DNA of 5,696 bases from Caulobacteraceae bacterium (GTDB lineage Bacteria; Pseudomonadota; Alphaproteobacteria; Caulobacterales; Caulobacteraceae), in the NCBI GenBank assembly GCA_004144935.1, contig SDZP01000231.1, positions 1-5,696 of the forward strand, given 5' to 3'. A model generated the notes under the pieces. It was not told where the DNA came from, ran no database searches, and was given only the letters and a program-made list of their open reading frames with translations. Made by a program: the position numbers and the translations under genes. Shown here one piece after another: positions 1 to 5,696 of this stretch; within the stretch, counting starts at the first letter, position 1, and every line of letters begins with the position of its first letter.

Positions 1-72
1 GCGTAGCGCCGACCCGTCCGCCGCCCGCGTCACCCTGCTGGCCCCCGACCGGCCGCAGGGTCGGCGCTACGC
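1..72. repeat. 15-base perfect inverted repeat inside phoR
   Basis: Bases 1-15 (gcgtagcgccgaccc) are the exact reverse complement of bases 58-72 (gggtcggcgctacgc), with a 42-base loop. Pairing fails at 16/57, and the left arm reaches the window edge, so the repeat may be longer. It lies within coding sequence of the kinase ATP-binding domain. Function unknown. Confidence 0.8.
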
Positions 73-328
73 CCTGCTCCGGGTGACCGACCACGGCCCC
101 GGCATCCCCCGCGACCGCCTGCCCCGGCTGACAGAGCGCTTCTACCGGGTCGAGGGCCAGAAGAGCGGCGGGCTTCGTCCGGGAACCGGCCTTGGCCTCG
201 CCATCGTCAAGCATATCGTCAATCGCCACCGGGGCGGCATGGCGGTGGAAAGCGCCGAGGGCCGCGGCGCCAGCTTCAGCGTCTGGCTTCCCCTGGCCGA
301 CAAGGGCCCGGACGGGGAGGCGACATGA
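2..328 (+). CDS. phoR: PhoR-type phosphate sensor histidine kinase, C-terminal part (5' truncated by window edge)
   Basis: The frame is open to the left edge and gives the last 108 residues of a sensor kinase. It covers the end of the HATPase_c ATP-binding domain: the G1 box (DHGPGIP, fragment residues 30-36), an F box (RLTERFYRV, 42-50), and the G2 box (GTGLGLAIVK, 61-70) followed by HIVNRHRG. The stretch LPRLTERFYRV...GLGLAIVKH is very close to the corresponding region of enterobacterial PhoR, so PhoR is preferred over other kinases. The PhoB and Pst genes next door support this. PhoR phosphorylates PhoB when phosphate is scarce. The His box, transmembrane and PAS parts lie outside the window. 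A possible GTG at 83 is not a start, because it would cut the ATPase fold. The segment before the G1 box (residues 1-22) is poorly conserved and is bracketed by a DNA inverted repeat. The stop overlaps the next gene's ATG. Confidence 0.85.
   Translation, partial: RSADPSAARVTLLAPDRPQGRRYALLRVTDHGPGIPRDRLPRLTERFYRVEGQKSGGLRPGTGLGLAIVKHIVNRHRGGMAVESAEGRGASFSVWLPLADKGPDGEAT
314..327 (+). promoter_or_regulatory. Ribosome binding site and overlapping start of glpQ
   Basis: GGGGAGG at 314-320 lies 4 bases before ATG 325-327. That ATG shares bases with the kinase stop TGA (326-328), giving an ATGA junction typical of translational coupling. It supports the full-length, signal-bearing start. Confidence 0.7.
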
Positions 329-390
329 TAGACCGGCGGACATTCGGACTGGCGGCGGCGGCGACGCTGGCGGGAGGAGCGGCCATGGCC
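325..390 (+). other. Probable Tat-type signal peptide of GlpQ
   Basis: Residues 1-22 contain a twin arginine (D-R-R-T-F, residues 3-7), a weakly hydrophobic Ala/Gly/Leu core (8-19) and an A-M-A cleavage box (20-22). The mature protein would start at S23, and the first catalytic His follows 11 residues later (H34). The motif lacks the usual S/T before the arginines, so Sec export remains possible. Confidence 0.6.
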
Positions 391-1410
391 AGCACAAAGG
401 CCAACATTCCCGTCGTCATCGCCCACCGCGGAGCCAGCGGCGAGCGCCCAGAGCATACCGAGATGGCCTATTCCCTGGCCGTCGACCAGGGCGCCGACTT
501 CATCGAGCCGGACCTGGTGCTGACCCGCGACGGCCACTTCGTCTGCCGTCACGAGAACGAGATCGGCGGGACGACCGACGTCGAAGCCCACCCCGAGTTC
601 GCCGGCCGCAGGACGACCAAGGTCATCGACGGCGAGACCCTCACCGGCTGGTTCACCGAGGACTTCACCCTCGCCGAATTGAAGACCCTGCACTGCCGCG
701 AACGCCTGCCGCAGCTGCGGCCGGAGAGCGCGAAAATGGATGGCGCGTCCCGCATCGTCACTTGGCACGAGCTGCTGTTGCTCAAGGCCTACTGGGATCG
801 CAAGGCCGGCCGAACCATCGGCCTCTATCCCGAACTCAAGCATCCCCGCCACTTCGCCGCCGCCGGTTTGCCGATGGAGCGGCGGTTCGCCGAGGCACTG
901 AAGACCGCCGGCTTCGACCGCCGCGACGCGCCGGTCTTCGTGCAATGTTTCGAGGTCGGCCCGCTGAAGGCCCTGCGCGGGCTGGTGAAGACGCCGCTGG
1001 TCCAACTGGTCAGCGGCGAGGGCGGCCCCGCCGACGCGCCGGGGACCCGCTATGCGAGCATGATCGACGCGGCGGGGCTCAAGACCATCGCCAGCTACGC
1101 CGACGGCGTCGGCCCGGAAAAGAGCCTGGTGGTCCCCACCGACGGGGCGTCCCTGCTGGCGCCGACAGCCTTGGTCGCCGAAGCCCATGCCGCGGGCCTC
1201 AAAGTGCATCCCTGGACCGTCCGGCGAGAGAACTACTTCCTGCCCACTGCCCTGCGCAGCCCCGGCGAAGGCCCCGACGCCATGAAGGCGGCCGGCGACG
1301 TGCAGGCACTGCTGGCCGCCCTGTTCAAGGCCGGCGTCGACGGCGTCTTCAGCGACTTCCCCGGCGAGGCCGTGAAGGCGCGCAACCGCTTCATCGGTGG
1401 GAATGCGTAA
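325..1410 (+). CDS. glpQ: Exported glycerophosphodiester phosphodiesterase (GlpQ type)
   Basis: This 361-residue protein belongs to the GDPD family of TIM-barrel enzymes, which hydrolyse glycerophosphodiesters to glycerol 3-phosphate and an alcohol. The catalytic signature is intact: HRGASGERPEHT (residues 34-45, with H34 and R35), EPDLVLTRDG (61-70, with metal ligands E61 and D63), the second catalytic His in RHE (H76), and YPELKHP (168-174, with E170 and K172). The late motifs HPWTVRREN and GVDGVFSDFP are also present. The segment TTDVEAHPEFAGRRTTKVIDGE and the length match periplasmic GlpQ rather than the short cytosolic UgpQ. The N-terminus has DRRTF (residues 3-7), an Ala/Gly-rich stretch and AMA (20-22), which looks like a Tat-type signal cleaved after residue 22. 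The gene overlaps phoR by 4 bases, so it is probably co-transcribed with it. The exact substrate is not readable from sequence. Confidence 0.9.
   Translation: MIDRRTFGLAAAATLAGGAAMASTKANIPVVIAHRGASGERPEHTEMAYSLAVDQGADFIEPDLVLTRDGHFVCRHENEIGGTTDVEAHPEFAGRRTTKVIDGETLTGWFTEDFTLAELKTLHCRERLPQLRPESAKMDGASRIVTWHELLLLKAYWDRKAGRTIGLYPELKHPRHFAAAGLPMERRFAEALKTAGFDRRDAPVFVQCFEVGPLKALRGLVKTPLVQLVSGEGGPADAPGTRYASMIDAAGLKTIASYADGVGPEKSLVVPTDGASLLAPTALVAEAHAAGLKVHPWTVRRENYFLPTALRSPGEGPDAMKAAGDVQALLAALFKAGVDGVFSDFPGEAVKARNRFIGGNA
372..387 (+). promoter_or_regulatory. Possible internal ribosome binding site and in-frame start within glpQ
   Basis: GGGAGGAG at 372-379 is followed, after 5 bases, by an in-frame ATG at 385-387 (Met21). 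It is at least as good a Shine-Dalgarno match as the one before Met1. Starting here would remove the signal peptide but keep the whole catalytic domain. Sequence alone does not show that it is used. Confidence 0.35.
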
Positions 1411-1417
1411 AAGGCTT

Positions 1418-1440
1418 CCTTCTCCCCTTGGGGGAGAAGG
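1418..1440. terminator. Strong hairpin after glpQ, possible transcription end
   Basis: CCTTCTCCCC (1418-1427), loop TTG, GGGGAGAAGG (1431-1440): a perfect 10-base-pair stem that starts 7 bases after the glpQ stop. No T-run follows on the plus strand, so it is not a canonical intrinsic terminator. It may stabilise the 3' end or work with Rho. Confidence 0.45.
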
Positions 1441-1549
1441 TGTCGGCGAAGCCGACGGATGAGGGGTCGCACCGGCCCACGCGGATGATGATGCCGCCGC
1501 TCGCAGCTTGAAGGTCAGCGCGACCCCTCATCCGAGCCCTTCGGGCCCA

Positions 1550-1572
1550 CCTTCTCCCTCAAGGGGAGAAGG
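1550..1572. terminator. Strong hairpin after phoB, possible transcription end
   Basis: CCTTCTCCC (1550-1558) pairs with GGGAGAAGG (1564-1572) around a 5-base loop. The hairpin begins 12 bases beyond the phoB stop on the minus strand. It has no T-run on that strand, so an end-stabilising or Rho-assisted role is as likely as intrinsic termination. Confidence 0.45.
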
Positions 1573-1584
1573 AAACGCGAAGCT

Positions 1585-2277
1585 CTAAGCCCCCATATCC
1601 AGCGAATACCCCGCCGAGCGCACGGTCCGGATCGGGTCCACGTCCTTGCCGCTGTTCAGCGCCTTGCGCAGCCGCCCGATATGCACGTCCACCGTCCGCG
1701 CCTCGACATAGACGTCCGAGCCCCAGACCGCGTCCAGCAGCTGTTCGCGGCTGAACACCCGGCCCGGATGCTGGATCAGGTGGTCGAGCAGCCGGAACTC
1801 CGTCGGTCCCAGATGGACCTCGCGGCCGTCGCGCTTGACCCGGTGCGCCACCCGGTCGACCAGGATGTCGCCATGGCTCAGCCGGTCGTCGGCCAGCCCC
1901 GGGCGGATGCGGCGCAGCACGGCGCGGATCCGGGCCAGCAACTCGGTCATCGAGAACGGCTTGATCACATAGTCGTCGGCCCCGGTGTCCAGCCCGCGGA
2001 TGCGGTCGCTCTCCTCGCCCCGGGCAGTCAGCATCAGGATCGGCAGGTTGCGCGTCTCCTGCTTCTGGCGCACCCGGCGGCAGACCTCGATGCCGCTGAT
2101 CTTGGGCAGCATCCAGTCGAGCAGCAGCAGGTCCGGCTTGGCCTCGTCGATGACGATCATCGCCTCCTCGCCGTCTCCGGCGATCAGGACGCGGTAGCCT
2201 TCCTTCTCGAGATTGTACTGCAACAGGGTGGCCAGGGCGTCCTCGTCCTCGGCCACGATGATCGTGGGGATGCTCAT
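1585..2277 (-). CDS. phoB: Phosphate regulon response regulator PhoB
   Basis: This 230-residue OmpR/PhoB-family regulator is essentially the length of E. coli PhoB (229). The receiver domain spans about residues 4-122, with acidic pocket E10/D11, phosphoacceptor D54 (LLLLDWMLP), switch T84 (MLTARGEE) and K106 (KPF). A winged-helix DNA-binding domain covers about 130-228, with the recognition-helix region VEARTVDVHIGRLRKAL and the wing IRTVRSAGYSLD. When phosphorylated by PhoR it binds Pho boxes and activates phosphate-scavenging genes, normally including pst. It is the last gene of the operon. Its ATG overlaps the phoU stop by 4 bases (ATGA), and no good Shine-Dalgarno sequence precedes it, so translation is probably coupled to phoU. 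All key residues are intact. The family assignment is very secure, and the PhoB identity follows from domain similarity plus the neighbours. Confidence 0.96.
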   Translation of the reverse strand: MSIPTIIVAEDEDALATLLQYNLEKEGYRVLIAGDGEEAMIVIDEAKPDLLLLDWMLPKISGIEVCRRVRQKQETRNLPILMLTARGEESDRIRGLDTGADDYVIKPFSMTELLARIRAVLRRIRPGLADDRLSHGDILVDRVAHRVKRDGREVHLGPTEFRLLDHLIQHPGRVFSREQLLDAVWGSDVYVEARTVDVHIGRLRKALNSGKDVDPIRTVRSAGYSLDMGA

Positions 2278-2963
2278 TGCTGGGTCTCGCCCTTGGGCCG
2301 CTGGTCGGTCAGTTCGGCGCCGGTGATCTCGTAATGGACGATCTCGGCGATATTGGTGGCGTGGTCGCCGATCCGCTCCAGGTTCTTGGCCACGAACAGC
2401 AGGTGCGCCCCCGGCGTGATCGTGCGCGGATCGCCCATCATGTAGGTCAGCAGTTCGCGGAACAGGCTCTCGTAATGCTCATCGACCTCGTCGTCGCGCG
2501 ACCAGACCGAGGTCGCCGCCGACAGCTCGCTGGCGGTGTAGGCGTCGAGCACGTCCTTCAGGCGGCTGGAGACCAGCTTGCCCATCCGCTCGATCGACCG
2601 GGTCACCGGTCCCGAATTGTCGATCTCCGCCAGGATCAGCGAGCGCTTGGCGATGTTCTTGGCCAGGTCGCCGCAGCGTTCCAGGTTGGAGCTGATCTTG
2701 ATGGCCGCGACCGTGCGGCGCAGGTCCACCGCCATCGGCTGGCGCAGCGCGATCAGGCGGATGGCGGCCCGCTCGATTTCGGCCTCCAGGGCGTCCAGCC
2801 GGGTGTCGCGCTCGACCACCGAGGTGGCCAGGGCGACGTCGCGGCGGGCGAAGGCGCTGATGCTGTCGGCCACCTGGGCCTCGGCCAGACCGCCCATGCG
2901 GGCGACCTCGGCGGTCAGGTGGTTCAGTTCTTCCTCGTAGGAGGTGACGATGTGGCTTTGCAT
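2274..2963 (-). CDS. phoU: Phosphate signalling protein PhoU
   Basis: The protein has 229 residues, all-helical in character, with the two tandem PhoU repeats expected of the family. The metal-binding signatures are NLERCGDLAKNIA (residues 93-105, E95 and D99) and NLERIGDHATNIAE (194-207, E196 and D200). PhoU is a peripheral cytoplasmic protein that links the PstSCAB transporter to PhoR and keeps the Pho response off when phosphate is plentiful. It lies 8 bases after the pstB stop, with a GGGTAGG-like ribosome binding site overlapping that stop, and it overlaps phoB by 4 bases. Length and both motifs are normal, and there are no broken positions. Confidence 0.96.
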   Translation of the reverse strand: MQSHIVTSYEEELNHLTAEVARMGGLAEAQVADSISAFARRDVALATSVVERDTRLDALEAEIERAAIRLIALRQPMAVDLRRTVAAIKISSNLERCGDLAKNIAKRSLILAEIDNSGPVTRSIERMGKLVSSRLKDVLDAYTASELSAATSVWSRDDEVDEHYESLFRELLTYMMGDPRTITPGAHLLFVAKNLERIGDHATNIAEIVHYEITGAELTDQRPKGETQQ

Positions 2964-2971
2964 GACGATAC

Positions 2972-3826
2972 CTACCCGAACCGGCCGGTGATGTAGTCCT
3001 GGGTCCGCGTCTCGCGCGGGTTGGTGAAGATCTCGCCGGTGGCGCCCTCCTCGACCAGGATGCCCATGTGGAAGAAGGCGGTCCGCTGGCTGACGCGCGC
3101 GGCCTGGGCCATCGAGTGGGTGACGATGACGATGCAGTACTGGCGGCGCAGTTCGTCGATCAGCTCCTCGATCCGCGCCGTAGCGATGGGATCCAGCGCC
3201 GAGCAGGGCTCGTCCATCAGGATGACGCGGGGCTGCACGGCGATGGCGCGGGCGATGACCAGCCGCTGCTGCTGCCCGCCCGACAGGCTGGAGCCTGACT
3301 GGTGCAGCCGGTCGGCGACCTCGGCCCAGAGGCCGGCCTTCTTCAGCGAGGCCTCGACGATGCCCTCCAGGTCGACCTTGCTGCTGGCCAGGCCATGGAT
3401 GCGGGGCCCGTAGGCGACGTTCTCGAAGATCGACTTGGGGAAGGGGTTGGGCTTCTGGAAGACCATGCCGACCCGGCTGCGCAGGACGACGGGGTCGACG
3501 TCCCTGGCGTTGACGTCGGACCCGTCGATCTCGATGCGGCCGGTGACCCTGGCCCCCGGGATGGTTTCGTTCATCCGGTTGATGCAGCGCAGGAAAGTCG
3601 ACTTGCCACAGCCCGACGGACCGATGAAGGCGGTGACCGCCCGGTCCGGGATGTCGATGGTGATGTCGTGCAGGGCCTGCTTGTCGCCGTAGAAGGCGTT
3701 GACCTTCTCGCAGTGGATCTTCACCCCGGCGGCGGGGCCGGGCGTGTGCACGGCCACCATGGGCGGGCGCAGCTGCGTGTCATGCGGCATGGAACTGTTC
3801 TCGCCAATATTCTGGGGGGCGGTCAT
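2972..3826 (-). CDS. pstB: Phosphate ABC importer ATPase PstB
   Basis: This 284-residue ABC ATPase carries every expected motif: Walker A GPSGCGKST (residues 69-77), Q-loop Q124 in the PstB-typical FQKPNPFP, signature LSGGQQQR (181-188), Walker B VILMDEP (201-207) followed by CSALDP, and H-loop H237 (VTHSM). Q-K-P-N-P-F-P and the C-terminal TQDYITGRFG are diagnostic for PstB, the energy-coupling subunit of high-affinity phosphate import. The conserved domain starts near residue 36, leaving about 35 low-complexity residues in front; E. coli PstB is shorter (about 257). The chosen ATG directly abuts the pstA stop (TAGATG) and has GAGGTGG just upstream, so I prefer it to the internal Met13 or Met23, which have weaker sites. 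Confidence 0.96.
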   Translation of the reverse strand: MTAPQNIGENSSMPHDTQLRPPMVAVHTPGPAAGVKIHCEKVNAFYGDKQALHDITIDIPDRAVTAFIGPSGCGKSTFLRCINRMNETIPGARVTGRIEIDGSDVNARDVDPVVLRSRVGMVFQKPNPFPKSIFENVAYGPRIHGLASSKVDLEGIVEASLKKAGLWAEVADRLHQSGSSLSGGQQQRLVIARAIAVQPRVILMDEPCSALDPIATARIEELIDELRRQYCIVIVTHSMAQAARVSQRTAFFHMGILVEEGATGEIFTNPRETRTQDYITGRFG

Positions 3827-3840
3827 CTACCACCTCTTCT
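3824..3840 (-). promoter_or_regulatory. Ribosome binding site deciding the pstB start
   Basis: Read on the minus strand the sequence is AGAAGAGGTGGTAGATG: GAGGTGG, then the pstA stop TAG, then the pstB ATG with no gap. This favours Met1 over Met13 and Met23 and lets ribosomes that finish pstA restart on pstB. Confidence 0.65.
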
Positions 3841-5101
3841 CGAAGCGGCGGCGCAGGATCACCGCCGCGGAATTCATCACGATCATGAACAGCAGCAGCA
3901 CCATGATGGCCCCCGCCGTCCGCTCATGGAAGGCCGCCTCGGCGGCGTTCTCCCACAGGAAGACCTGCACGGGCAGCACGCTGGCGGCGCTGGAGATGCT
4001 CTCTGGCAGGCCGGGGGTGAAGGCGACCATGCCGATCATCAGGAGCGGCGCGGTCTCGCCAAGCGCGTGGGCCAGGGACAGGATGACCCCGGTCATAACG
4101 CCGGGCATGGCCTGGGGCAGCACATGGTGGAAAACCGTCTGGGTGCGGCTGGCGCCCATGCCCAGCGCCGCTTCCCGAATGGAGGGCGGCACGGCCTTCA
4201 GCGCCGCGCGGGTGGCGATGATGATGGTCGGCAGGCTCATCAGGGCCAGCACCAGGCCGCCGGTCAGCGGGGCCGAGCGCGGAAAGCCCAGCCAGTTGAT
4301 GAACAGCACCAGGCCCAGCAGGCCGTAGACGATCGACGGCACCGCCGCGAGGTTGTTGATGTTGACCTCGATGAAGCCCGAGAGCCGACCCTTGGGCGAG
4401 AACTCCTCCAGCCAGACCGCTGCCAGCACGCCCACCGGCACCGCGATCAGGGCGGCGACCAGCAGCATCAGGGCCGAGCCGACCACGGCCCCCAGCACGC
4501 CCGCCTGTTCCGGTTCGGTCGAGTCCGAGCGGGTGAAGAAGCCGCTGTTGAAGTGACCCTTGACCACCCCATCGGCCTTCAGCCGGTCCAGCCAGGCCAT
4601 CTGGCGATCGGTCAGCTTGCGGTCGGCGGCGGGGGTCGAGCGCTTGATCTCGCCCTTGTAGTAGAGGTCGGCGTTGGCCTTGACCGGCACGGTCAGGGTG
4701 ACGGTTTTGCCGATCAGCGACGGGTCGGCCTTGATCCGGTCGAGCAGCTGGAAGCCCAGGTCGCGGGAAACCAGATCCATCGCCTCGCCGGACGCCAGGC
4801 CCAAGGCGTCGTCCTGGACCTTCAGCCGCTTCAACAGGTCGCCGCCGGCGATGTAGTCGAAATTGTTGCCTTCCAGGTCGGTCCGGTCGATCCGCGCCGG
4901 GTCGAGATAGACGCTGGCGGTGATCGAATGGGTCCAGAAGGCGGTGTAGCCCTGCTGCACGACGCGGCCGAGCAGCAGCACCAGGAAGCCCAGGGCGATG
5001 GCGATGGCGACGCGGCCATACCAGCGGAAGCGGGCCTCCGCCGCGTGGCGCTTCTTCAGGCGGGCGTCCTGGGCCCGGGTGTCTTGCGCGATGTCAGTCA
5101 T
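3827..5101 (-). CDS. pstA: Phosphate ABC importer permease PstA, long form with periplasmic insert
   Basis: This 424-residue inner-membrane permease is well over 100 residues longer than E. coli PstA (about 296). It has a charged cytoplasmic N-terminus (1-30), a first membrane helix (about 31-48) and a hydrophilic, probably periplasmic region (about 49-200). The BPD_transp_1 permease core follows, with helices around 204-230, 250-270, 279-297, 333-360 and 396-416. The cytoplasmic EAA loop REAALGMGASRTQTVFHHVLPQAMPG (309-334), which docks on PstB, is intact, as is LAHALGETAPL (343-353). The long N-terminal region matches my memory of the DUF3333-type domain in alphaproteobacterial PstA; I could not check this. 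The gene starts 8 bases inside the end of pstC and abuts pstB, so it is co-translated with both. The upstream AGGT is a weak ribosome site. Confidence 0.95.
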   Translation of the reverse strand: MTDIAQDTRAQDARLKKRHAAEARFRWYGRVAIAIALGFLVLLLGRVVQQGYTAFWTHSITASVYLDPARIDRTDLEGNNFDYIAGGDLLKRLKVQDDALGLASGEAMDLVSRDLGFQLLDRIKADPSLIGKTVTLTVPVKANADLYYKGEIKRSTPAADRKLTDRQMAWLDRLKADGVVKGHFNSGFFTRSDSTEPEQAGVLGAVVGSALMLLVAALIAVPVGVLAAVWLEEFSPKGRLSGFIEVNINNLAAVPSIVYGLLGLVLFINWLGFPRSAPLTGGLVLALMSLPTIIIATRAALKAVPPSIREAALGMGASRTQTVFHHVLPQAMPGVMTGVILSLAHALGETAPLLMIGMVAFTPGLPESISSAASVLPVQVFLWENAAEAAFHERTAGAIMVLLLFMIVMNSAAVILRRRFEKRW

Positions 5102-5696
5102 AGACCTGCCGGTATTTCTGGACGATGCGCAGGGCGATCACATTGAGCGCCAGGGTGACGGCGAACAGGGTCAACCCCAGGCCGAAGGCGGCCAGGGTGC
5201 GGGGGCTGTCGAACTCCTGGTCGCCGGTCAGGATCTCGACCATCTGGCGGGTGACGGTGGTCACCGAGTCCAGGGGGTTGGCGGTAATGCGGGCCTGAGA
5301 CCCGGCCGCCATGGTGACGATCATCGTCTCGCCGACGGCGCGGGAGATGGCCAGCAGCATAGCCCCCATGATGCCGGGCAGGGCGGCCGGCAGGATGACC
5401 CGCTTGACCGTCTCGGACTTGGTGGCGCCCATGGCGTAGCTGCCGTCGCGCAGGCTTTGCGGCACCGCGTTGATGATGTCATCCGACAGGGAGGAGACGA
5501 ACGGGATCAGCATGATCCCCATCACCACCCCGGCGGTCAGGGCCATCTGGTTCTGCACCGTCATCAGGTACTGGCCCAGCGAGTCCATCGGACCGCCGAT
5601 CAGGAAGCCGCCGATCCAGTTGAAGAAGGCGCGGAACGTCGGGCCGACGGTCAGGGCGGCGAAGAAGCCGTAGACCACGGTCGGCACGCCGGCGAG
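5094..5696 (-). CDS. pstC: Phosphate ABC importer permease PstC, C-terminal part (5' end beyond window)
   Basis: The minus-strand frame is open to the right edge and gives the last 200 residues of PstC. It opens with LAGVPTVVYGFFA, the PstC membrane signature, so the GTG at 5685-5687 is an internal valine codon and not the start. The EAA loop VPQSLRDGSYAMGATKSETVKRVILPAALPG is present with the usual Asp or Glu followed by Gly-Ser-Tyr variation of PstC. It is followed by AISRAVGETMIVTMAAG, a hallmark of the Pst channel. At least four membrane helices are visible. PstC pairs with PstA to form the phosphate channel. Its TGA overlaps the pstA start by 8 bases. The N-terminal helices, any periplasmic insert and the start codon are outside the window. 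Confidence 0.95.
   Translation of the reverse strand, partial: LAGVPTVVYGFFAALTVGPTFRAFFNWIGGFLIGGPMDSLGQYLMTVQNQMALTAGVVMGIMLIPFVSSLSDDIINAVPQSLRDGSYAMGATKSETVKRVILPAALPGIMGAMLLAISRAVGETMIVTMAAGSQARITANPLDSVTTVTRQMVEILTGDQEFDSPRTLAAFGLGLTLFAVTLALNVIALRIVQKYRQVYD

Larger units (their letters stand above)
1416..1574. repeat. Composite palindromic intergenic repeat (two inverted 55-base units)
   Basis: Unit A (1416-1470) and the reverse complement of unit B (1520-1574) align without gaps over 55 bases with 9 mismatches, around a 49-base spacer (1471-1519) in which I see nothing. Each unit consists of a long hairpin, a short hairpin, and a tail CGGATGAGGGGTCGC that is identical in both (1456-1470; complement 1520-1534). 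The layout resembles paired REP/BIME-type elements. From memory, the words CTTCTCCCC, GGGGAGAAGG and GGATGAGGGG are common in alphaproteobacterial intergenic repeats, but I cannot search for copies. It fills nearly all of the gap between glpQ and phoB, starting 5 bases after the glpQ stop and ending 10 bases from the phoB stop. Confidence 0.85.

Noticed and set aside
142..1209. 355-codon open frame on the minus strand opposite phoR and glpQ
   Set aside because: It is an antisense shadow of two genes with intact catalytic motifs, and its product is Arg/Gly/Ala-rich with no domain.
192..1511. 439-codon open frame on the plus strand overlapping phoR and glpQ in another frame
   Set aside because: It is an arginine-rich frame-shifted shadow of glpQ. 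The frame used by glpQ carries all the conserved GDPD motifs, and this one runs on into the intergenic repeat.
1411..1584. CRISPR array or small RNA gene in the intergenic region
   Set aside because: There are only two repeat units, in inverted rather than direct orientation, with one spacer. No promoter-like sequence is visible. A palindromic intergenic repeat explains it better.
1411..1584. Pho box in the glpQ-phoB gap
   Set aside because: Both neighbours end here, so a promoter is not expected, and I see no pair of CTGTCAT-like repeats spaced as in a Pho box.
1681..2996. Plus-strand open frames opposite phoB and phoU
   Set aside because: They are composition-driven shadows. The minus-strand PhoB and PhoU are full length with all key residues.
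3302..5146. 614-codon open frame on the plus strand opposite pstB, pstA and the end of pstC
   Set aside because: It is antisense to genes with complete, motif-verified proteins. Its product is Gly/Asp/Gln/His-rich low complexity, as expected from the complement of GC-rich codons. It has no recognisable domain.

Overview
The window is GC-rich throughout with dense, tightly packed genes. The protein variants (PhoR, PhoB, PhoU, the PstA with a long periplasmic insert) look alphaproteobacterial, most like Caulobacterales. That assignment is an inference from protein style, codon use and the type of intergenic repeat; no rRNA or other taxonomic marker is present. Almost every base belongs to a phosphate-starvation (Pho) locus.

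Left part, plus strand: the 3' end of a PhoR-type sensor histidine kinase (positions 2-328, open at the left edge) overlaps by an ATGA junction with a complete exported glycerophosphodiester phosphodiesterase of the GlpQ type (325-1410). The kinase senses or relays phosphate status, and the enzyme would release glycerol 3-phosphate from phospholipid-derived diesters as a phosphorus source.

Middle: a 174-base convergent intergenic region (1411-1584) is almost filled by a composite palindromic repeat, two 55-base units facing each other around a 49-base spacer.

Right part, minus strand: a compact operon read right to left as pstC (5' end beyond the right edge), pstA, pstB, phoU, phoB. The joints are an 8-base overlap, direct abutment (TAGATG), an 8-base gap, and a 4-base ATGA overlap. 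PstC and PstA form the membrane channel and PstB the ATPase of the high-affinity phosphate ABC importer. PhoU couples transporter state to the PhoR kinase, and PhoB is the response regulator. pstS (the phosphate-binding protein), the operon promoter and any Pho box must lie outside the window.

I found no previously undescribed system. The most interesting items are the intergenic repeat, whose two units differ by paired changes that preserve a small hairpin; a 15-base perfect inverted repeat inside the kinase gene that runs to the window edge; and a strong internal ribosome binding site in glpQ that could yield a form without its signal peptide.
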